A stretch of 64,000 nucleotides of DNA from Guyparkeria hydrothermalis (GCF_023555375.1 NZ_JAJSEE010000002.1:195001-259000), one strand, 5' to 3'. Positions 24,312 through 34,467 are shown, counted from the stretch's first letter. Made by a program: numbers and translations. The notes: a model not told the origin generated them from the sequence alone.

Positions 24312-26576
24312 ATGGGACGCCACGCGCACATGGACGACAACGTGCCCCGGCCGCCGGACGACACCCGGCGACCGGGGCTTCGTGTCGTCTGGCTGCTGGT
24401 GTTGTTGGGGTGGTTGCTGCTGGGCGTGCTCGGCACGCTACTCGTGCAGCGCGAATTCGAGGCCGAGGTGGAGGCGCGCGCCGACCGGTTGCTCGACACG
24501 GCGGACTACGCCCTGTCGAGTCGCCAGGCCGAACTGGCCCGCATCGCCCGGATTCTCGCCCTGGACGAACGCGTGCGCGAACTGCTCTCACAGGCACGCG
24601 CCATGGTCGAGCTCGAAGGCGGGGCCGGTGGCGGCGAGGGGGCGGCCCGCCTGCGCCGCAAGCTGGCCCGAGCGGTCACGCCCATCGCCTCCGAGCTGAT
24701 CCACGGCCAGGACCGCGTCATGCAGTTCCATCTCGGTCCCGAGGCGGTCAGCTTCCTGCGGGTGCATGCCCCCGAGCGTTTCGGTGACGAGCTGGCCTCG
24801 CTCCGCCCCTTGCTGGCCGAGGTCTACCGTAGCGGCCGCGGAGCGATGGGCTTCGAGGTCGGTCGCGTGTTCTCCGGTTTCCGGGCGGTCGAGCCGGTGT
24901 GGGCGCCCAACCCGGGCGGGTCGCCCGGCGGGTCGGATCGCGTGATCGGCACGGTGGAAGTGGGCACCGGCATCAAGCCGGTCGACAATTACCTCGAGGA
25001 AAGCCTCGGCGCGCGCGCCACCCTGTTGTTGCCGGCCGAGATCGCCGAGGCGAACATCTGGGCGGAGATGCGCGAGCGCCGGCACATTGCCCCGGTCGGC
25101 AGCGGCGAGTTCTACGTCGATGGGCCCAAGGTCGACAACGCCGGATTGGCCGCCGCCCTTCGTCGGCTCGACGGCGAGCCACCGTCTCGTTGGCGGTTTG
25201 CCGCCGGCGAGGAGCAGTGGCTGGCCGTCTCGCGTCCCGTACCGATCCTGACCCAGGAAAGCCGTTCGCCGGCCCAACTCGTGGCCGTCGAGCCGGTCAC
25301 CGACCTTTACGCGGCGATGCAGGCGCGCCTGGCCTCGTTGCTTGCCGCCGTCGCCGTCGCGTTTCTGCTGACGTCACTGGGCCTCTGGCTGCTGTCGCGC
25401 TGGCAGCGCACCCGCTGGATGGTGGTGATCGATCGGGCCGAGGCCGAGCGCGACGCGCTGTTCGAGCTCAGCCCCCAGCCGCTGGAACTCACCGACATGC
25501 AGGGGCGGTCGTTGCTGGCCAACGACGCTTTTCGCCGGACCTTCGGCCCGGGCGCCTCGTCCGAGGGGAGGGGTTGGAGTGCCCGGGGGCTCGAGGGCCT
25601 GCAACTCGAGGCATTCGAACGGGCGATTGCGCGCGGCGAGCGCTGGAACGGCGCCCTTCGGTTGCCGGCGTTGCAGGGTGGTCCGGGCTGGTTCCGTGTA
25701 CAGGTCGTCCCGATCGCCGACGAATCGGGCCGCCCGGCCCGGCTGTGGTGGTTCTTCCACGACGTGGATCGCGAGCGCCGCGCCGCCGCGGTGGCTCAAG
25801 CGGAGCGCGATCGCCTCGATGCCTTTCTCGCCGCGAGTCCAGCGGTTATCTACACCTTCCGCACCGACCGTCCCGATCGGCTCGAGTACGTCAGCGCCAA
25901 TATTCGCGAGATCCTCGGTTACACCCCGGATGCCCTGATCGACGGGCCGGACTGGTGGGAGCAGACCCTGCACCCCGAGGATCGGGCGCGGGCGCTCGAG
26001 GAAGGGGACTTCACCCGCTGGGAGAACGACCGCAAGCGCAGTCGCTATCGCTTGCTGCGGCCAAATGGCTCGGCGTTGTGGGTGACCGATCACGCACGCC
26101 TGTTGCGTGATGCCGAAGGGCGTCCGGAGCGTGTCGTCGGCGCGTTGATCGACTCGCGCGAGACCGTCGCGCTCGAGGAGCGGCTGGCGGAAAGCGAACG
26201 GCTGTACCGTTCGATCGTCGAGGGGGTCGAGGAAGCGATCTTCCTGGTGGCCGTCGAACCCGACGGCTCGTTCCGTTACCTGACCAACAACCCCGCCCAC
26301 GAGCGGGCGACCGGCCTGTTGCGCGACCAGCTGGCCGGGGCGTTTCCGGGAGACATCCTCAGCCCCGAGGCCGCGGCCCACGTTACCCGGCAGTATCGAG
26401 CTTGCCTGGAGGCAGGGCGGGCGATCCGCTACCACGAAACGCTCGATCTCCCGGCCGGTCGGGGAACCTGGCACACCACGCTGACCCCCATCCGGGACGA
26501 CGAAGGCCGGTTCGTCCTAATCGCCGGGGTGGCCATGCCGATCGAGGACGAGGAGGTCGGCGACGGCGAGGACTGA
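24312..26576 (+). CDS. Membrane dCache-PAS sensor protein without visible output domain
   Basis: About 754 residues. A transmembrane helix (VVWLLVLLGWLLLGVLGTLL), a periplasmic double-Cache-like domain (the segment DRVMQFHLGPEAVSFLRVH is typical), a second helix (LASLLAAVAVAFLLTSLGLW) and then three PAS/PAC modules, for example YVSANIREILGYTPDAL. The protein ends after the last PAS with no kinase, GGDEF, EAL or HTH, and the next gene is an ABC ATPase. It may signal through a partner or have lost its effector. Start uncertain: GTG 24297, ATG 24312 or ATG 24330; a GATAAT ends 7 nt before ATG 24312. Confidence 0.75.
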   Translation: MGRHAHMDDNVPRPPDDTRRPGLRVVWLLVLLGWLLLGVLGTLLVQREFEAEVEARADRLLDTADYALSSRQAELARIARILALDERVRELLSQARAMVELEGGAGGGEGAARLRRKLARAVTPIASELIHGQDRVMQFHLGPEAVSFLRVHAPERFGDELASLRPLLAEVYRSGRGAMGFEVGRVFSGFRAVEPVWAPNPGGSPGGSDRVIGTVEVGTGIKPVDNYLEESLGARATLLLPAEIAEANIWAEMRERRHIAPVGSGEFYVDGPKVDNAGLAAALRRLDGEPPSRWRFAAGEEQWLAVSRPVPILTQESRSPAQLVAVEPVTDLYAAMQARLASLLAAVAVAFLLTSLGLWLLSRWQRTRWMVVIDRAEAERDALFELSPQPLELTDMQGRSLLANDAFRRTFGPGASSEGRGWSARGLEGLQLEAFERAIARGERWNGALRLPALQGGPGWFRVQVVPIADESGRPARLWWFFHDVDRERRAAAVAQAERDRLDAFLAASPAVIYTFRTDRPDRLEYVSANIREILGYTPDALIDGPDWWEQTLHPEDRARALEEGDFTRWENDRKRSRYRLLRPNGSALWVTDHARLLRDAEGRPERVVGALIDSRETVALEERLAESERLYRSIVEGVEEAIFLVAVEPDGSFRYLTNNPAHERATGLLRDQLAGAFPGDILSPEAAAHVTRQYRACLEAGRAIRYHETLDLPAGRGTWHTTLTPIRDDEGRFVLIAGVAMPIEDEEVGDGED

Positions 26577-26722
26577 ACTGGCCACCGGCACGCCGGCGAC
26601 GACGCGCCTTGGTCACGAACGACTTGCCAAGCCAGAGTGGCATGGCATTCGTGCAGAGGTTCCCTTGCAAACCCCGCCCCCGTCGACCATTATCCGGGCC
26701 CTTCCCGATCGAGGTGTCACCC

Positions 26723-27676
26723 GTGAGCGTCCCCGAGTCGCCATCCGTCCATCGCCAATCGACGAGCCAGCCGGTGGTGCGCGCGCGCGGACTGGTCAAG
26801 TGCTTCGGCAAGCTGCGCGCCGTCGATGCGGTCGATTTCGACATCCCGGCCGGACGCTGTTTCGGCTTTCTGGGACCCAACGGGGCCGGCAAGACCACCA
26901 CCCTCAAGATGCTGATGGGGCTTGCCGATTTCGATGCCGGCGAGCTCTCGGTGCTCGGGCACCAGTTGCCGGCCGAGGCGCGTGCCATTCGTGGTCGGGT
27001 GGGGCTGGTGCCCCAGGGCGACAACCTCGACCCGGACTTCACGGTGCGCGAGAACCTGTTCATGTACGCGCGCTTTTTCGGCCTGTCGCGGTCACAGGTG
27101 GCCGATCGGGTCGACGCACTGCTCGAGTTCGCCAACCTGACCCACAAGGCCGATGCCCGCGTCGATCAGTTGAGTGGGGGCATGCAGCGCCGCCTGACCA
27201 TCGCCCGGGCCCTGGTCAATGACCCGGAGGTGGTCATCCTCGACGAGCCCACCTCGGGGCTCGACCCGCAGGTACGCCACGTCATCTGGGGCCGCCTGGC
27301 CGAACTGCGCGCCCGGGGCGTGACCCTGGTGCTGACGACCCACTACATGGAAGAGGCCGAGCGGCTCTGCGACGAGCTGGTGGTGATGGATCACGGTCGG
27401 ATACTCGATCAAGGCACGCCGGGCGAGTTGATCCGGCGGCACGTCGAGCCGGACGTGATCGAACTGCGCGGGACGGTCAGCGACGGCGTGTTCGCGACCC
27501 TCACCTCCATGGCGTTGCGCGTCGAGCGCCATGGAACGGCGGTCTATGTCTACACCAGCGCGCCGGCACCGATACTCGACTTCCTCGGCCAGCCAGACGG
27601 CCTGACCGTGATCCACCGTCGAGCCGGCCTGGAGGACGTGTTTCTGCATCTGACCGGCCGGGAGCTGCGCGAATGA
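26723..27676 (+). CDS. NodI-like ABC exporter ATPase
   Basis: 317 residues from GTG 26723, with GAGGTG (26711-26716) upstream; the longer frame is non-homologous. The order is Walker A GPNGAGKTTTLKMLMG, Q-loop VGLVPQGDNLDPD, signature LSGGMQRRLTIARAL, Walker B VVILDEPTSGLDP and a switch histidine in TTHYMEEAERL. This is the DrrA/NodI subfamily that pairs with an ABC-2 permease, here the next gene. The exported substrate (polysaccharide, lipid or drug) is unknown. Confidence 0.88.
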   Translation: MSVPESPSVHRQSTSQPVVRARGLVKCFGKLRAVDAVDFDIPAGRCFGFLGPNGAGKTTTLKMLMGLADFDAGELSVLGHQLPAEARAIRGRVGLVPQGDNLDPDFTVRENLFMYARFFGLSRSQVADRVDALLEFANLTHKADARVDQLSGGMQRRLTIARALVNDPEVVILDEPTSGLDPQVRHVIWGRLAELRARGVTLVLTTHYMEEAERLCDELVVMDHGRILDQGTPGELIRRHVEPDVIELRGTVSDGVFATLTSMALRVERHGTAVYVYTSAPAPILDFLGQPDGLTVIHRRAGLEDVFLHLTGRELRE

Positions 27677-27689
27677 GGTGCCGATCTTT

Positions 27690-28478
27690 ATGAAGCGTTC
27701 GATCTGGCAAATCCCCCGCGCGCGCCTGGCCGCGTTTTCCGTGTTCGCGCGCAACTTCCTCGTCTGGCGCAAGCTGCTTGGGCCGGCGATCGTGCTCAAC
27801 TTCGGCGAGCCGGTGATCTACCTGCTGGGGTTGGGCATCGGGCTGGGCGCGCTGGTGGGCGATATCGGCGGGTTGCCGTATCTGGTCTTCCTCGCCTCGG
27901 GGATCGTGGCCTCCTCGGCGATGATCTCGGTCAGCTTCGAGGGCATGTATTCCGTGTACACGCGGATGGTGCCGCAGAAGACCTTCGACGCGATCATGGC
28001 CACGCCGCTCGATATCGACGACATCATCCTGGGCGAGACGATCTGGGCGGCCTTCAAGGGCCTGTTGAGCGCCGTGGCGATCCTGATCGTCGCCACCCTG
28101 CTGGGGGCGGTGCCCGGCGGCTGGATGGCGCTGTGGGCGCTGCCGGTGGTGTTCCTGCTGGGGCTGGCGTTCGCCGGACCGGCGATCATCATGACCGCTA
28201 TCGCCGACAACTACGATTTCTTCAATTACTACTTCGTGCTGGTAGTCACCCCGATGTTCATGCTCTCGGGGGTGTTCTTCCCCATCGAGACCCTGCCCGA
28301 GTGGATGCAGACCGCCGTGCTGGTGCTGCCGCTGACCCACGCGATCGAGGTGATCCGTCCGCTGATCGTCGGCGAGCCGGTCGAGCACCTGCTCGCCCAC
28401 CTGGCCGTGCTCGCCGGCTTCGCCGTCGCCGCCTACTACCTGGCCGTGGCCCTGGTGCGTCGGCGGTTGTGGGCTTGA
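27690..28478 (+). CDS. NodJ-like ABC-2 type permease
   Basis: 262 residues with about six membrane helices, for example VIYLLGLGIGLGALVG and VVFLLGLAFAGPAIIMTAIA. GVFFPIETLPEWMQ is the conserved ABC-2 C-terminal signature. The ATG at 27690 follows GAGGTG by 10 bases; GTG 27678 is possible. It starts 13 bases after its ATPase, forming a two-gene exporter. Downstream lie a short palindrome and a hexanucleotide repeat. Confidence 0.88.
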   Translation: MKRSIWQIPRARLAAFSVFARNFLVWRKLLGPAIVLNFGEPVIYLLGLGIGLGALVGDIGGLPYLVFLASGIVASSAMISVSFEGMYSVYTRMVPQKTFDAIMATPLDIDDIILGETIWAAFKGLLSAVAILIVATLLGAVPGGWMALWALPVVFLLGLAFAGPAIIMTAIADNYDFFNYYFVLVVTPMFMLSGVFFPIETLPEWMQTAVLVLPLTHAIEVIRPLIVGEPVEHLLAHLAVLAGFAVAAYYLAVALVRRRLWA

Positions 28479-28519
28479 TAAAAGCTGGAAGCTGACAGCT
28501 CGAAGCCGGAAGAGGGCGC

Positions 28520-28544
28520 GTAGGAGCGGCTTTAGCCGCGATGG
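28520..28544. repeat. REP-like palindrome
   Basis: GTAGGAGCGGCTTTAGCCGCGAT contains GCGGC-TTTA-GCCGC. This TAGGAGCGGC...GCCGCGA form is a familiar dispersed extragenic palindrome in gammaproteobacteria. Only one copy is visible in this window. Confidence 0.6.
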
Positions 28545-28614
28545 CTCAAAGGGGCAACGATCAGACTCGCAGCCGAGTCTTGACGCGCTCAAAGGCGGAA
28601 TCGACGGTTTCGTC

Positions 28615-28644
28615 CAGCCCCAGCCCCAGCCCCAGCCCCAGCCC
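28615..28644. repeat. CAGCCC hexanucleotide repeat, five copies
   Basis: Five consecutive CAGCCC units end directly at the stop codon of the minus-strand folM. Slippage here would alter only the intergenic stretch. No function is evident. Confidence 0.85.
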
Positions 28645-29379
28645 TCAGTTCTCCCAACGCCGCCCCGTGTCCAGCCGGATTACCGCCTGGTTGATCAGCG
28701 GGCAGGCCATCAGGTAGTCGATGGTCTCGGCCACCACCCCCGGGCCCGGTTCGAAGGGGAGCAGGCGCCGGGCGAGACGCTGGCGGCGGTAGTCGGTGTC
28801 GTCTTCCGGATGGAACATCAACAGGCCCGGGGCGATGGCATTGACTCGCGTGTGCGGGGCGTAGCGCAGTGCGAGCGAGCGGACCGAGCTCTGGATGGCC
28901 GCCTTGGAGGCGATGTAGTGGATGTGGTCGGGCTCGCCCTCGTCGATGTGCGCGTCGGTCATGAACACCACCTGCCGGTCGGCGTGGCCGTCGTCGCGCT
29001 TCCGGGCGGGCAGGGCGCGCTGCAGGTGCTCGGTGAGTTCGATCGGGCTGGTCACGTGCACGGTGTACATCGCCGTGGCCAGTTCCGGTTGGGCGGCCAC
29101 GTCCTCGTCGCGGTGCCAGATCGAGGCGTTGTGCACGATCAGGTCGAGCCGGTCCGTTTTCTCTGCCACCTGCCCGGCGAACGCGGCCAGCCGGTCGCGC
29201 TCGAGGAGATCGAGCTCCAGGGCGATCAGGCCCTGGTCGATGAGCGCGCGCAAGGCGTCGGTCTCGTGGCGGTAGCTGCCGATGACCCGGTGGCCGGCGG
29301 CGAGCAGGTGCTCGGCGAGGTGGGCGCCTACCCGGCGGGTCACCCCGGTGATCAGGACGGTCTGGGGGCGGGAGGTCAC
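28645..29379 (-). CDS. folM: FolM-like dihydromonapterin/dihydrofolate reductase (SDR family)
   Basis: 244 residues. VLITGVTRRVGAHLAEHLL is the Rossmann nucleotide loop with the arginine-rich form typical of FolM. NASIW and YIASKAA supply the short-chain dehydrogenase active site (Tyr-x3-Lys). FolM reduces dihydromonapterin to tetrahydromonapterin and weakly dihydrofolate. Position 4 bases after the folE stop supports a pterin role over a generic SDR. Confidence 0.85.
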   Translation of the reverse strand: MTSRPQTVLITGVTRRVGAHLAEHLLAAGHRVIGSYRHETDALRALIDQGLIALELDLLERDRLAAFAGQVAEKTDRLDLIVHNASIWHRDEDVAAQPELATAMYTVHVTSPIELTEHLQRALPARKRDDGHADRQVVFMTDAHIDEGEPDHIHYIASKAAIQSSVRSLALRYAPHTRVNAIAPGLLMFHPEDDTDYRRQRLARRLLPFEPGPGVVAETIDYLMACPLINQAVIRLDTGRRWEN

Positions 29380-29383
29380 GGCA

Positions 29384-29995
29384 TCAGCCTCGGGAGACGA
29401 GTTGCAGGAATTCGTTGCGGGTGGCCGCGCTCTCGCGGAACTGGCCGGTCATGCGTGAGGTGATCGTCTCGGACTCGACCTTCTCGACCCCGCGCATCGC
29501 CATGCACATGTGCGCGGCCCGCATCTGGACGGCGACGCCGGCGGCCCCGGTGGCCTGCTCGACGGCCTCGGCGATCTGCTGGGTCATGTTTTCCTGGATC
29601 TGCAGGCGGCGGGCAAACAGATCGACGATACGGGCGAGTTTCGACAGCCCCAGCACGCGGCCCTGCGGGATGTAGCCGATGTCGACGTGGCCGATGATGG
29701 GCAGCATGTGGTGCTCGCAGAGGCTGTGGAACTCGATGTTGCGCACCACCACCATCTCGTCGTTGTCCGACGCGAACAGGGCGTTGCCGATGGCGGACTC
29801 GACGCGTTGATCGAGCCCCTGCGTCAGGTAGAGGAGGGCCTTGGCGACGCGCGTGGGCGTGTCGGCCAGCCCCTCGCGCGCGGTGTCCTCGCCCAACTCG
29901 GCCAGGATGGTCTTGACCGCGCCGGCGATGGTTTCGACGCGCTTTTCGTCCGCGCCGACCGGTTCGGGAAAGTCGTCCTCGTGCAAGGCTGCCAT
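29384..29995 (-). CDS. folE: GTP cyclohydrolase I
   Basis: 203 residues. [20 protein letters not shown], the zinc site [12 protein letters not shown] and [19 protein letters not shown] are the FolE core; C-terminal [10 protein letters not shown] provides the second zinc cysteine. It converts GTP to dihydroneopterin triphosphate, the first step of folate and pterin synthesis. It forms a tight operon with folM and is divergent from argS. Confidence 0.96.
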   Translation of the reverse strand: MAALHEDDFPEPVGADEKRVETIAGAVKTILAELGEDTAREGLADTPTRVAKALLYLTQGLDQRVESAIGNALFASDNDEMVVVRNIEFHSLCEHHMLPIIGHVDIGYIPQGRVLGLSKLARIVDLFARRLQIQENMTQQIAEAVEQATGAAGVAVQMRAAHMCMAMRGVEKVESETITSRMTGQFRESAATRNEFLQLVSRG

Positions 29996-30175
29996 GTCGA
30001 TGGTTTCTCTCAGTAAAGGCTCAAAACGTCGGCAGGAACTTTAGCAGGTGCCCGCGGGCATGTCTGACTGCCGCGGTTGGTTGGGGCCGCGCTTGCCGCT
30101 AAACTGTCGCGTTCTTTCCCGGCACCGTCCGCGGTGCCCGTGTCTTGTTTTCAGCGCTAAGGGGTTATCCCGTCC

Positions 30176-31939
30176 GTGAAGGCCGTAATCGAACAACGTC
30201 TCCAGGCCATCTGCCAGCAACTGGTCGCCGAGGGTGACCTGCCCGCCGAGGTGTCGGTCAACCCGGTGTTGACCGTGCCGAAGGACCCGGCCCACGGGGA
30301 TTTTGCCAGCAACCTCGCCATGCAGCTGGCCAAACCGATGAAGCAGTCGCCGCGGGCAATCGCCGAGCGCATCGTCGCGGGCTTCGCCGACGAGCCGGGC
30401 GTCGAGCGTGTCGAGATCGCCGGCCCGGGCTTCATGAACTTCTTCGTCGAGGCCGGTGCCGCGTTCGCCCTGATCGATCGCATCCTCGAGGAAGGCGAGC
30501 GCTTCGGTCGCTCGGATGCCGCGGCCGGGCAGCGGGTGCAGGTGGAATTCGTATCGGCCAATCCGACCGGGCCGCTGCACGTCGGTCACGGCCGGGGGGC
30601 GGCCTATGGCTCGGTAGTGGCCAACCTGCTCGAGGCGGTCGGCGCGGACGTCGAGCGCGAGTACTACGTCAACGACGCCGGTCGGCAGATGCACATCCTG
30701 GCGGTCAGCGTCTGGCTGCGCTACCTCGAGGCCCAGGGCGAGGCCATCCAGTTCCCCTCGAACGGCTACCGCTCGGAGGGTTACATCCTCGACATCGCCC
30801 GGGCGCTGGCCGACGAGCACGGTAACCGTCTGGTGGTGGAGTCGGCCAAGGTGTTCGCCGATCTGCCGGAGGATGCCCCGGTCGGCGACAAGGAGCGCCA
30901 CATCGATGCGCTGATCCGGCGCATGCGCGAGCTGCTGGGCGAGACCGACTACCAGATCGTCTTCCGCGCGGCGCTTGATGCCATCCTCTCCGACATCCGG
31001 GCGGACCTGGCCGAGTTCGGCGTCACCTACGACAACTGGTACTCCGAGCAGAGCCTCGCCGATCGCGGGCTGGTCGAGCGCGCGATCGAGCGGCTCGAGG
31101 CCGAGGGGCATCTCTACGAGCGTGACGGTGCGCTGTGGTTCCGTTCGACCGATTTCGGCGACGACAAGGACCGCGTGGTCCGGCGCGACAACGGCCAGAC
31201 CACCTATTTCGCCTCGGACATCGCCTACCACCTCGACAAGTTCGATCGCGGCTTCGACCAGGTGATCGACATCTGGGGGGCCGATCACCACGGTTACGTC
31301 CCGCGGGTACGCGCCGCGCTGACCGCGCTGGGCAAGCCGGCCGATCGGCTGGTGGTCTCGTTGGTGCAGTTCGCGATCCTCTATCGCGGCGGCGAGCGGG
31401 TGCCGATGTCGACGCGCTCGGGCAGTTTCGTCACCCTGCGCGAGCTGCGCGAGGAGGTGGGCAACGACGCGGCGCGCTTCTTCTACGTGATGCGCGCGGC
31501 CAACCAGCACCTCGATTTCGACCTGGATCTCGCCAAGAGCCAGAGCAACGAGAACCCGCTCTACTACATCCAGTACGCCCACGCGCGGGTGGCCTCGGTG
31601 CTGCGCCAGCTGCCGCTGCGCGGCTTTGCCCACGAGCCGTCGGCCGGCCGCGAGGCCTATGTGCGACTGACCGAGTCGCACGAGCAGGCCCTGTTCAAGC
31701 GCCTGTCGCAGTACCCGGCGCTGGTCGAGCGGGCGGCCAAGTCGCACGAGCCGCACCAGCTGGTCCACTACCTGCGCGACCTGGCCCAGGATTTCCACAG
31801 CTACTACAACGCGCACGCCTTCTTGCTGGGTGACGACGCGCCGTTGCGCAACGCCCGCCTGAACCTCGTGCTGGCTACCCGCCAGGTGCTGGCCAACGGC
31901 CTGGGTTTGCTGGGCGTTAACGCACCGGACGAGATGTAA
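30176..31939 (+). CDS. argS: Arginine-tRNA ligase
   Basis: 587 residues from GTG 30176, with AAGGGG upstream. [21 protein letters not shown] contains the class I HIGH-type motif (HVGH). [13 protein letters not shown] and the [14 protein letters not shown] region replace a canonical KMSKS, as is usual in ArgRS. The C-terminal DALR anticodon domain ends [10 protein letters not shown]. It charges tRNA-Arg in the cytosol. The SPOR gene follows 8 bases later. Confidence 0.97.
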   Translation: MKAVIEQRLQAICQQLVAEGDLPAEVSVNPVLTVPKDPAHGDFASNLAMQLAKPMKQSPRAIAERIVAGFADEPGVERVEIAGPGFMNFFVEAGAAFALIDRILEEGERFGRSDAAAGQRVQVEFVSANPTGPLHVGHGRGAAYGSVVANLLEAVGADVEREYYVNDAGRQMHILAVSVWLRYLEAQGEAIQFPSNGYRSEGYILDIARALADEHGNRLVVESAKVFADLPEDAPVGDKERHIDALIRRMRELLGETDYQIVFRAALDAILSDIRADLAEFGVTYDNWYSEQSLADRGLVERAIERLEAEGHLYERDGALWFRSTDFGDDKDRVVRRDNGQTTYFASDIAYHLDKFDRGFDQVIDIWGADHHGYVPRVRAALTALGKPADRLVVSLVQFAILYRGGERVPMSTRSGSFVTLRELREEVGNDAARFFYVMRAANQHLDFDLDLAKSQSNENPLYYIQYAHARVASVLRQLPLRGFAHEPSAGREAYVRLTESHEQALFKRLSQYPALVERAAKSHEPHQLVHYLRDLAQDFHSYYNAHAFLLGDDAPLRNARLNLVLATRQVLANGLGLLGVNAPDEM

Positions 31940-31947
31940 TCGCCGCC

Positions 31948-32526
31948 ATGGCCAGCAAGGCACGCAAGAAGGTCAATCGACCCCGCTCATCGGGTGGCAA
32001 CCGCGGCGCGAAGTGGGCACTGCTGATCGCGCTGGTGCTGCTGGTGGGTCTGGTGGTGTTGCTCGCCCGGCTCACGGCCGAGAAGAACAGCCAGCCCACC
32101 GCGCAACCTGGCGGGCAGACCGACACCCGCAGCGTGGAAAAGCCGCCGGAGAAACAGCCGGTTTCGCCCGAGTTCCAGTTCTATACCCTCCTGCCCGAAG
32201 AGGGCAATCAACCGCCGCGGCCCAGCGAGCCGACCGACTCCCCGTCGGACGACGCCCCGGCCGACGACGAGAAGGCCGAGCTGGCACCGGATGCACGTTA
32301 CCTGGTGCAGGCCGGCTCGTTCAGCAAGGCGCGTGACGCCGAGGCGCGCAAGGCCGAACTCGCCCTGCTCGGGGTGGAGAGCCGCATCGTGCCCGTCGAC
32401 GTGTCCGGGGCGCGCTACCACCGCGTGGTCCTCGGCCCCCTGCCGGGCAAGGAAATCAACGCCCTGCGCCGCCAGCTCGAAGAGGCGGGGATCGAGACCA
32501 CCGCGCCGCGTCGTAGCGACGGATAA
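31948..32526 (+). CDS. SPOR-domain membrane protein (FtsN-like)
   Basis: 192 residues: a basic cytoplasmic tail (ASKARKKVNRPRSSGGNRGA), one membrane helix (WALLIALVLLVGLVVLLARL), a Pro/Glu/Asp-rich linker and a C-terminal SPOR domain from YLVQAGSFSKARDAEAR to about 185. SPOR domains bind denuded glycan at the division septum. The argS-SPOR order is common in gammaproteobacteria, where the second gene is often annotated as ftsN-like. It is shorter than E. coli FtsN. Confidence 0.88.
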   Translation: MASKARKKVNRPRSSGGNRGAKWALLIALVLLVGLVVLLARLTAEKNSQPTAQPGGQTDTRSVEKPPEKQPVSPEFQFYTLLPEEGNQPPRPSEPTDSPSDDAPADDEKAELAPDARYLVQAGSFSKARDAEARKAELALLGVESRIVPVDVSGARYHRVVLGPLPGKEINALRRQLEEAGIETTAPRRSDG

Positions 32527-32718
32527 CTGCGCGATTTGGACATTGCCCAAGCGCTAGACTCGGAATACAGTGAGCCATATAAAGGATCCTCTGCACGGAT
32601 GCCATGCCGCTCAACGCGTCGTGGGCACGGCACGGGGTCCTTGACGGGCCTGCCGTAACACTTGGGCGTGTCGGCAGCCAAGGCTCGGCCAGCGATTGGC
32701 CTGTTGCGGGGATGGCGC

Positions 32719-34467
32719 ATGGTGGGCTGCGATACCGCGGAGCGGATTGGGGCGGATGGCCGCGAGCAGGGGCGCGGCGGCGTCTTGCCGCGTGTGGCGC
32801 TTGCCGCCCTCCTGTGGCTGTGCGCCCCGCTCGCGCAGGCCGAGGTCGATCTCCTCTCCGGGGCCCAGTGGGCCACCAGCCACGAACGCCTCTCGCCTGC
32901 CGAGGCCCTGGCGCTCGACTACCGCGTCGTCGAATCGCCCGCACTCAATCTGGGGCCCCGCCAAGGCTGGCTCTGGCTGCGCCTGCGGCTCGACGGACCG
33001 GCCCTGGACGACTCGGCCGAGGGCGAGATGCGGTGGCTTTCGGTGCGCTGGCCCTACTTCCGCGATGTGCGCGTGTTCCTGCGTGATCCCACGGCCCTGC
33101 CCGGGACGGCGGCGAGCGAATGGCGGGAAGTGCGCGAGGCGGCCGAGATCGGTGGGCTGCTCGACATGCCGGGCCACCCCGGGCGGCTGCTGCCGCGATT
33201 CAGTGGTGAGCGCGAGTTCCTGATCCGCCTGCGGGCCGACGGCCCGGCCGCGCTGCGCCTGACCCTCGGGTCGCTGGAGGAGGAACGGGCCAACACGCTG
33301 GTGCGCTACACCCTGTTCGGTGTCTATCTCGGTGCCATGCTGGGCATGGCCGCCTACAGCCTGTTTCTCATGCTGGCGGTGCGCGAGCGCACCTACCTCG
33401 GCTACGCCGCGTTTCTGTCGGCGACCGTGCTCTATATTGCCCTGCGCTACAACATCCTGACCCCCTGGTTGCCCGAGGCGGCCCTGGCGGTGCCGCCAGC
33501 CGCGCGTGCCCAGTTGGCCGTCGCCCTGATGGCGTTGTCGGGCATCTGGTTCGTGCGTCGTTTCCTGCGCACCCAGCGAGACGATCGACGCGTCGACCGC
33601 GCCCTGGTCGGCGTCATGGGGGTGGCGCTGCTGTCGATGCCGGCCTCGATCTGGCTGGCGGGCGTGCTCTCGTTCGCCATCGTGGCGACCTACGCGGTCG
33701 CCACCGTGGTGGTGATCGTCTGGGCGGCGCTGCGCGCGATGCGCCGCGGTTTCGGCCCGGCCGGTTACCTGCTGCTGGGCTGGTCGGTATTCGCGTTGGC
33801 GGTCTTGCTGTACCTGGCCATGCTGTTGGGCTGGTTGCCCTACGCCGGCTGGCTGATGGTCGCCCTGCCGGTCGGCTCGCTGGCCGAGGCGCTATTGTTG
33901 GCCTTTGCGCTGGGCAACCGCATCCGTCACAAGCAGCGCGAGGAGACCACGCTGGCGCGCGAGCGTGATCGCTACCGGTTCCTGAGCGAGCAGGACGGGT
34001 TGACCGGGCTCTACAACCGGCGGGCGCTCGATCGGCGCCTGGATCTTGCGATCGCGGCGAGCCTGCGCACCGGCGCACCGCTGAGCCTGATCGTGCTCGA
34101 TACCGACCGTTTCAAGGACTACAACGACCGCTACGGCCATCTGGCCGGCGACGATGCGTTACGGTGCCTTGCGCGGGTGATGCAGGCGAACGTGCGCGAG
34201 GGCGATCTGTGTTTCCGTTACGGCGGCGAGGAGTTCGTCATCCTGCTGCCGGGGCAGGCGCTGGCCCAGGCGACCGTGATCGCCGAGCGCATCCGTGAGG
34301 CCTACCGCGGCAATTCGGCCTCCGAGCTGGGGCCGGGCGGCACCGTGAGCCTCGGGGTGGCCCAGATGCGCGAGGGCGATACCGCCAACACGCTGCTCGC
34401 TCGCGCGGATGCCGCGCTCTACCACGCCAAGGAGGGCGGGCGCGACCGCGTCGAGCTGGCCCACTGA
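32719..34467 (+). CDS. 7TMR-DISM diguanylate cyclase
   Basis: About 582 residues: signal peptide (LPRVALAALLWLCAPLAQA), a periplasmic 7TMR-DISMED2-like sensor domain, seven membrane helices and a C-terminal GGDEF domain. The active site is GGEEF at 502-506. RxxD (REGD) lies five residues before it, an intact inhibitory I-site. It should make cyclic di-GMP in response to a periplasmic signal. The chosen start ATG 32719 gives a good signal peptide; GTG 32668 is an alternative. Confidence 0.88.
   Translation: MVGCDTAERIGADGREQGRGGVLPRVALAALLWLCAPLAQAEVDLLSGAQWATSHERLSPAEALALDYRVVESPALNLGPRQGWLWLRLRLDGPALDDSAEGEMRWLSVRWPYFRDVRVFLRDPTALPGTAASEWREVREAAEIGGLLDMPGHPGRLLPRFSGEREFLIRLRADGPAALRLTLGSLEEERANTLVRYTLFGVYLGAMLGMAAYSLFLMLAVRERTYLGYAAFLSATVLYIALRYNILTPWLPEAALAVPPAARAQLAVALMALSGIWFVRRFLRTQRDDRRVDRALVGVMGVALLSMPASIWLAGVLSFAIVATYAVATVVVIVWAALRAMRRGFGPAGYLLLGWSVFALAVLLYLAMLLGWLPYAGWLMVALPVGSLAEALLLAFALGNRIRHKQREETTLARERDRYRFLSEQDGLTGLYNRRALDRRLDLAIAASLRTGAPLSLIVLDTDRFKDYNDRYGHLAGDDALRCLARVMQANVREGDLCFRYGGEEFVILLPGQALAQATVIAERIREAYRGNSASELGPGGTVSLGVAQMREGDTANTLLARADAALYHAKEGGRDRVELAH

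Noticed and set aside
30041-31963. A 640-codon open frame opposite argS
   Set aside because: argS on the plus strand is complete and well conserved. The antisense frame has no recognisable domain and a composition set by argS codons.
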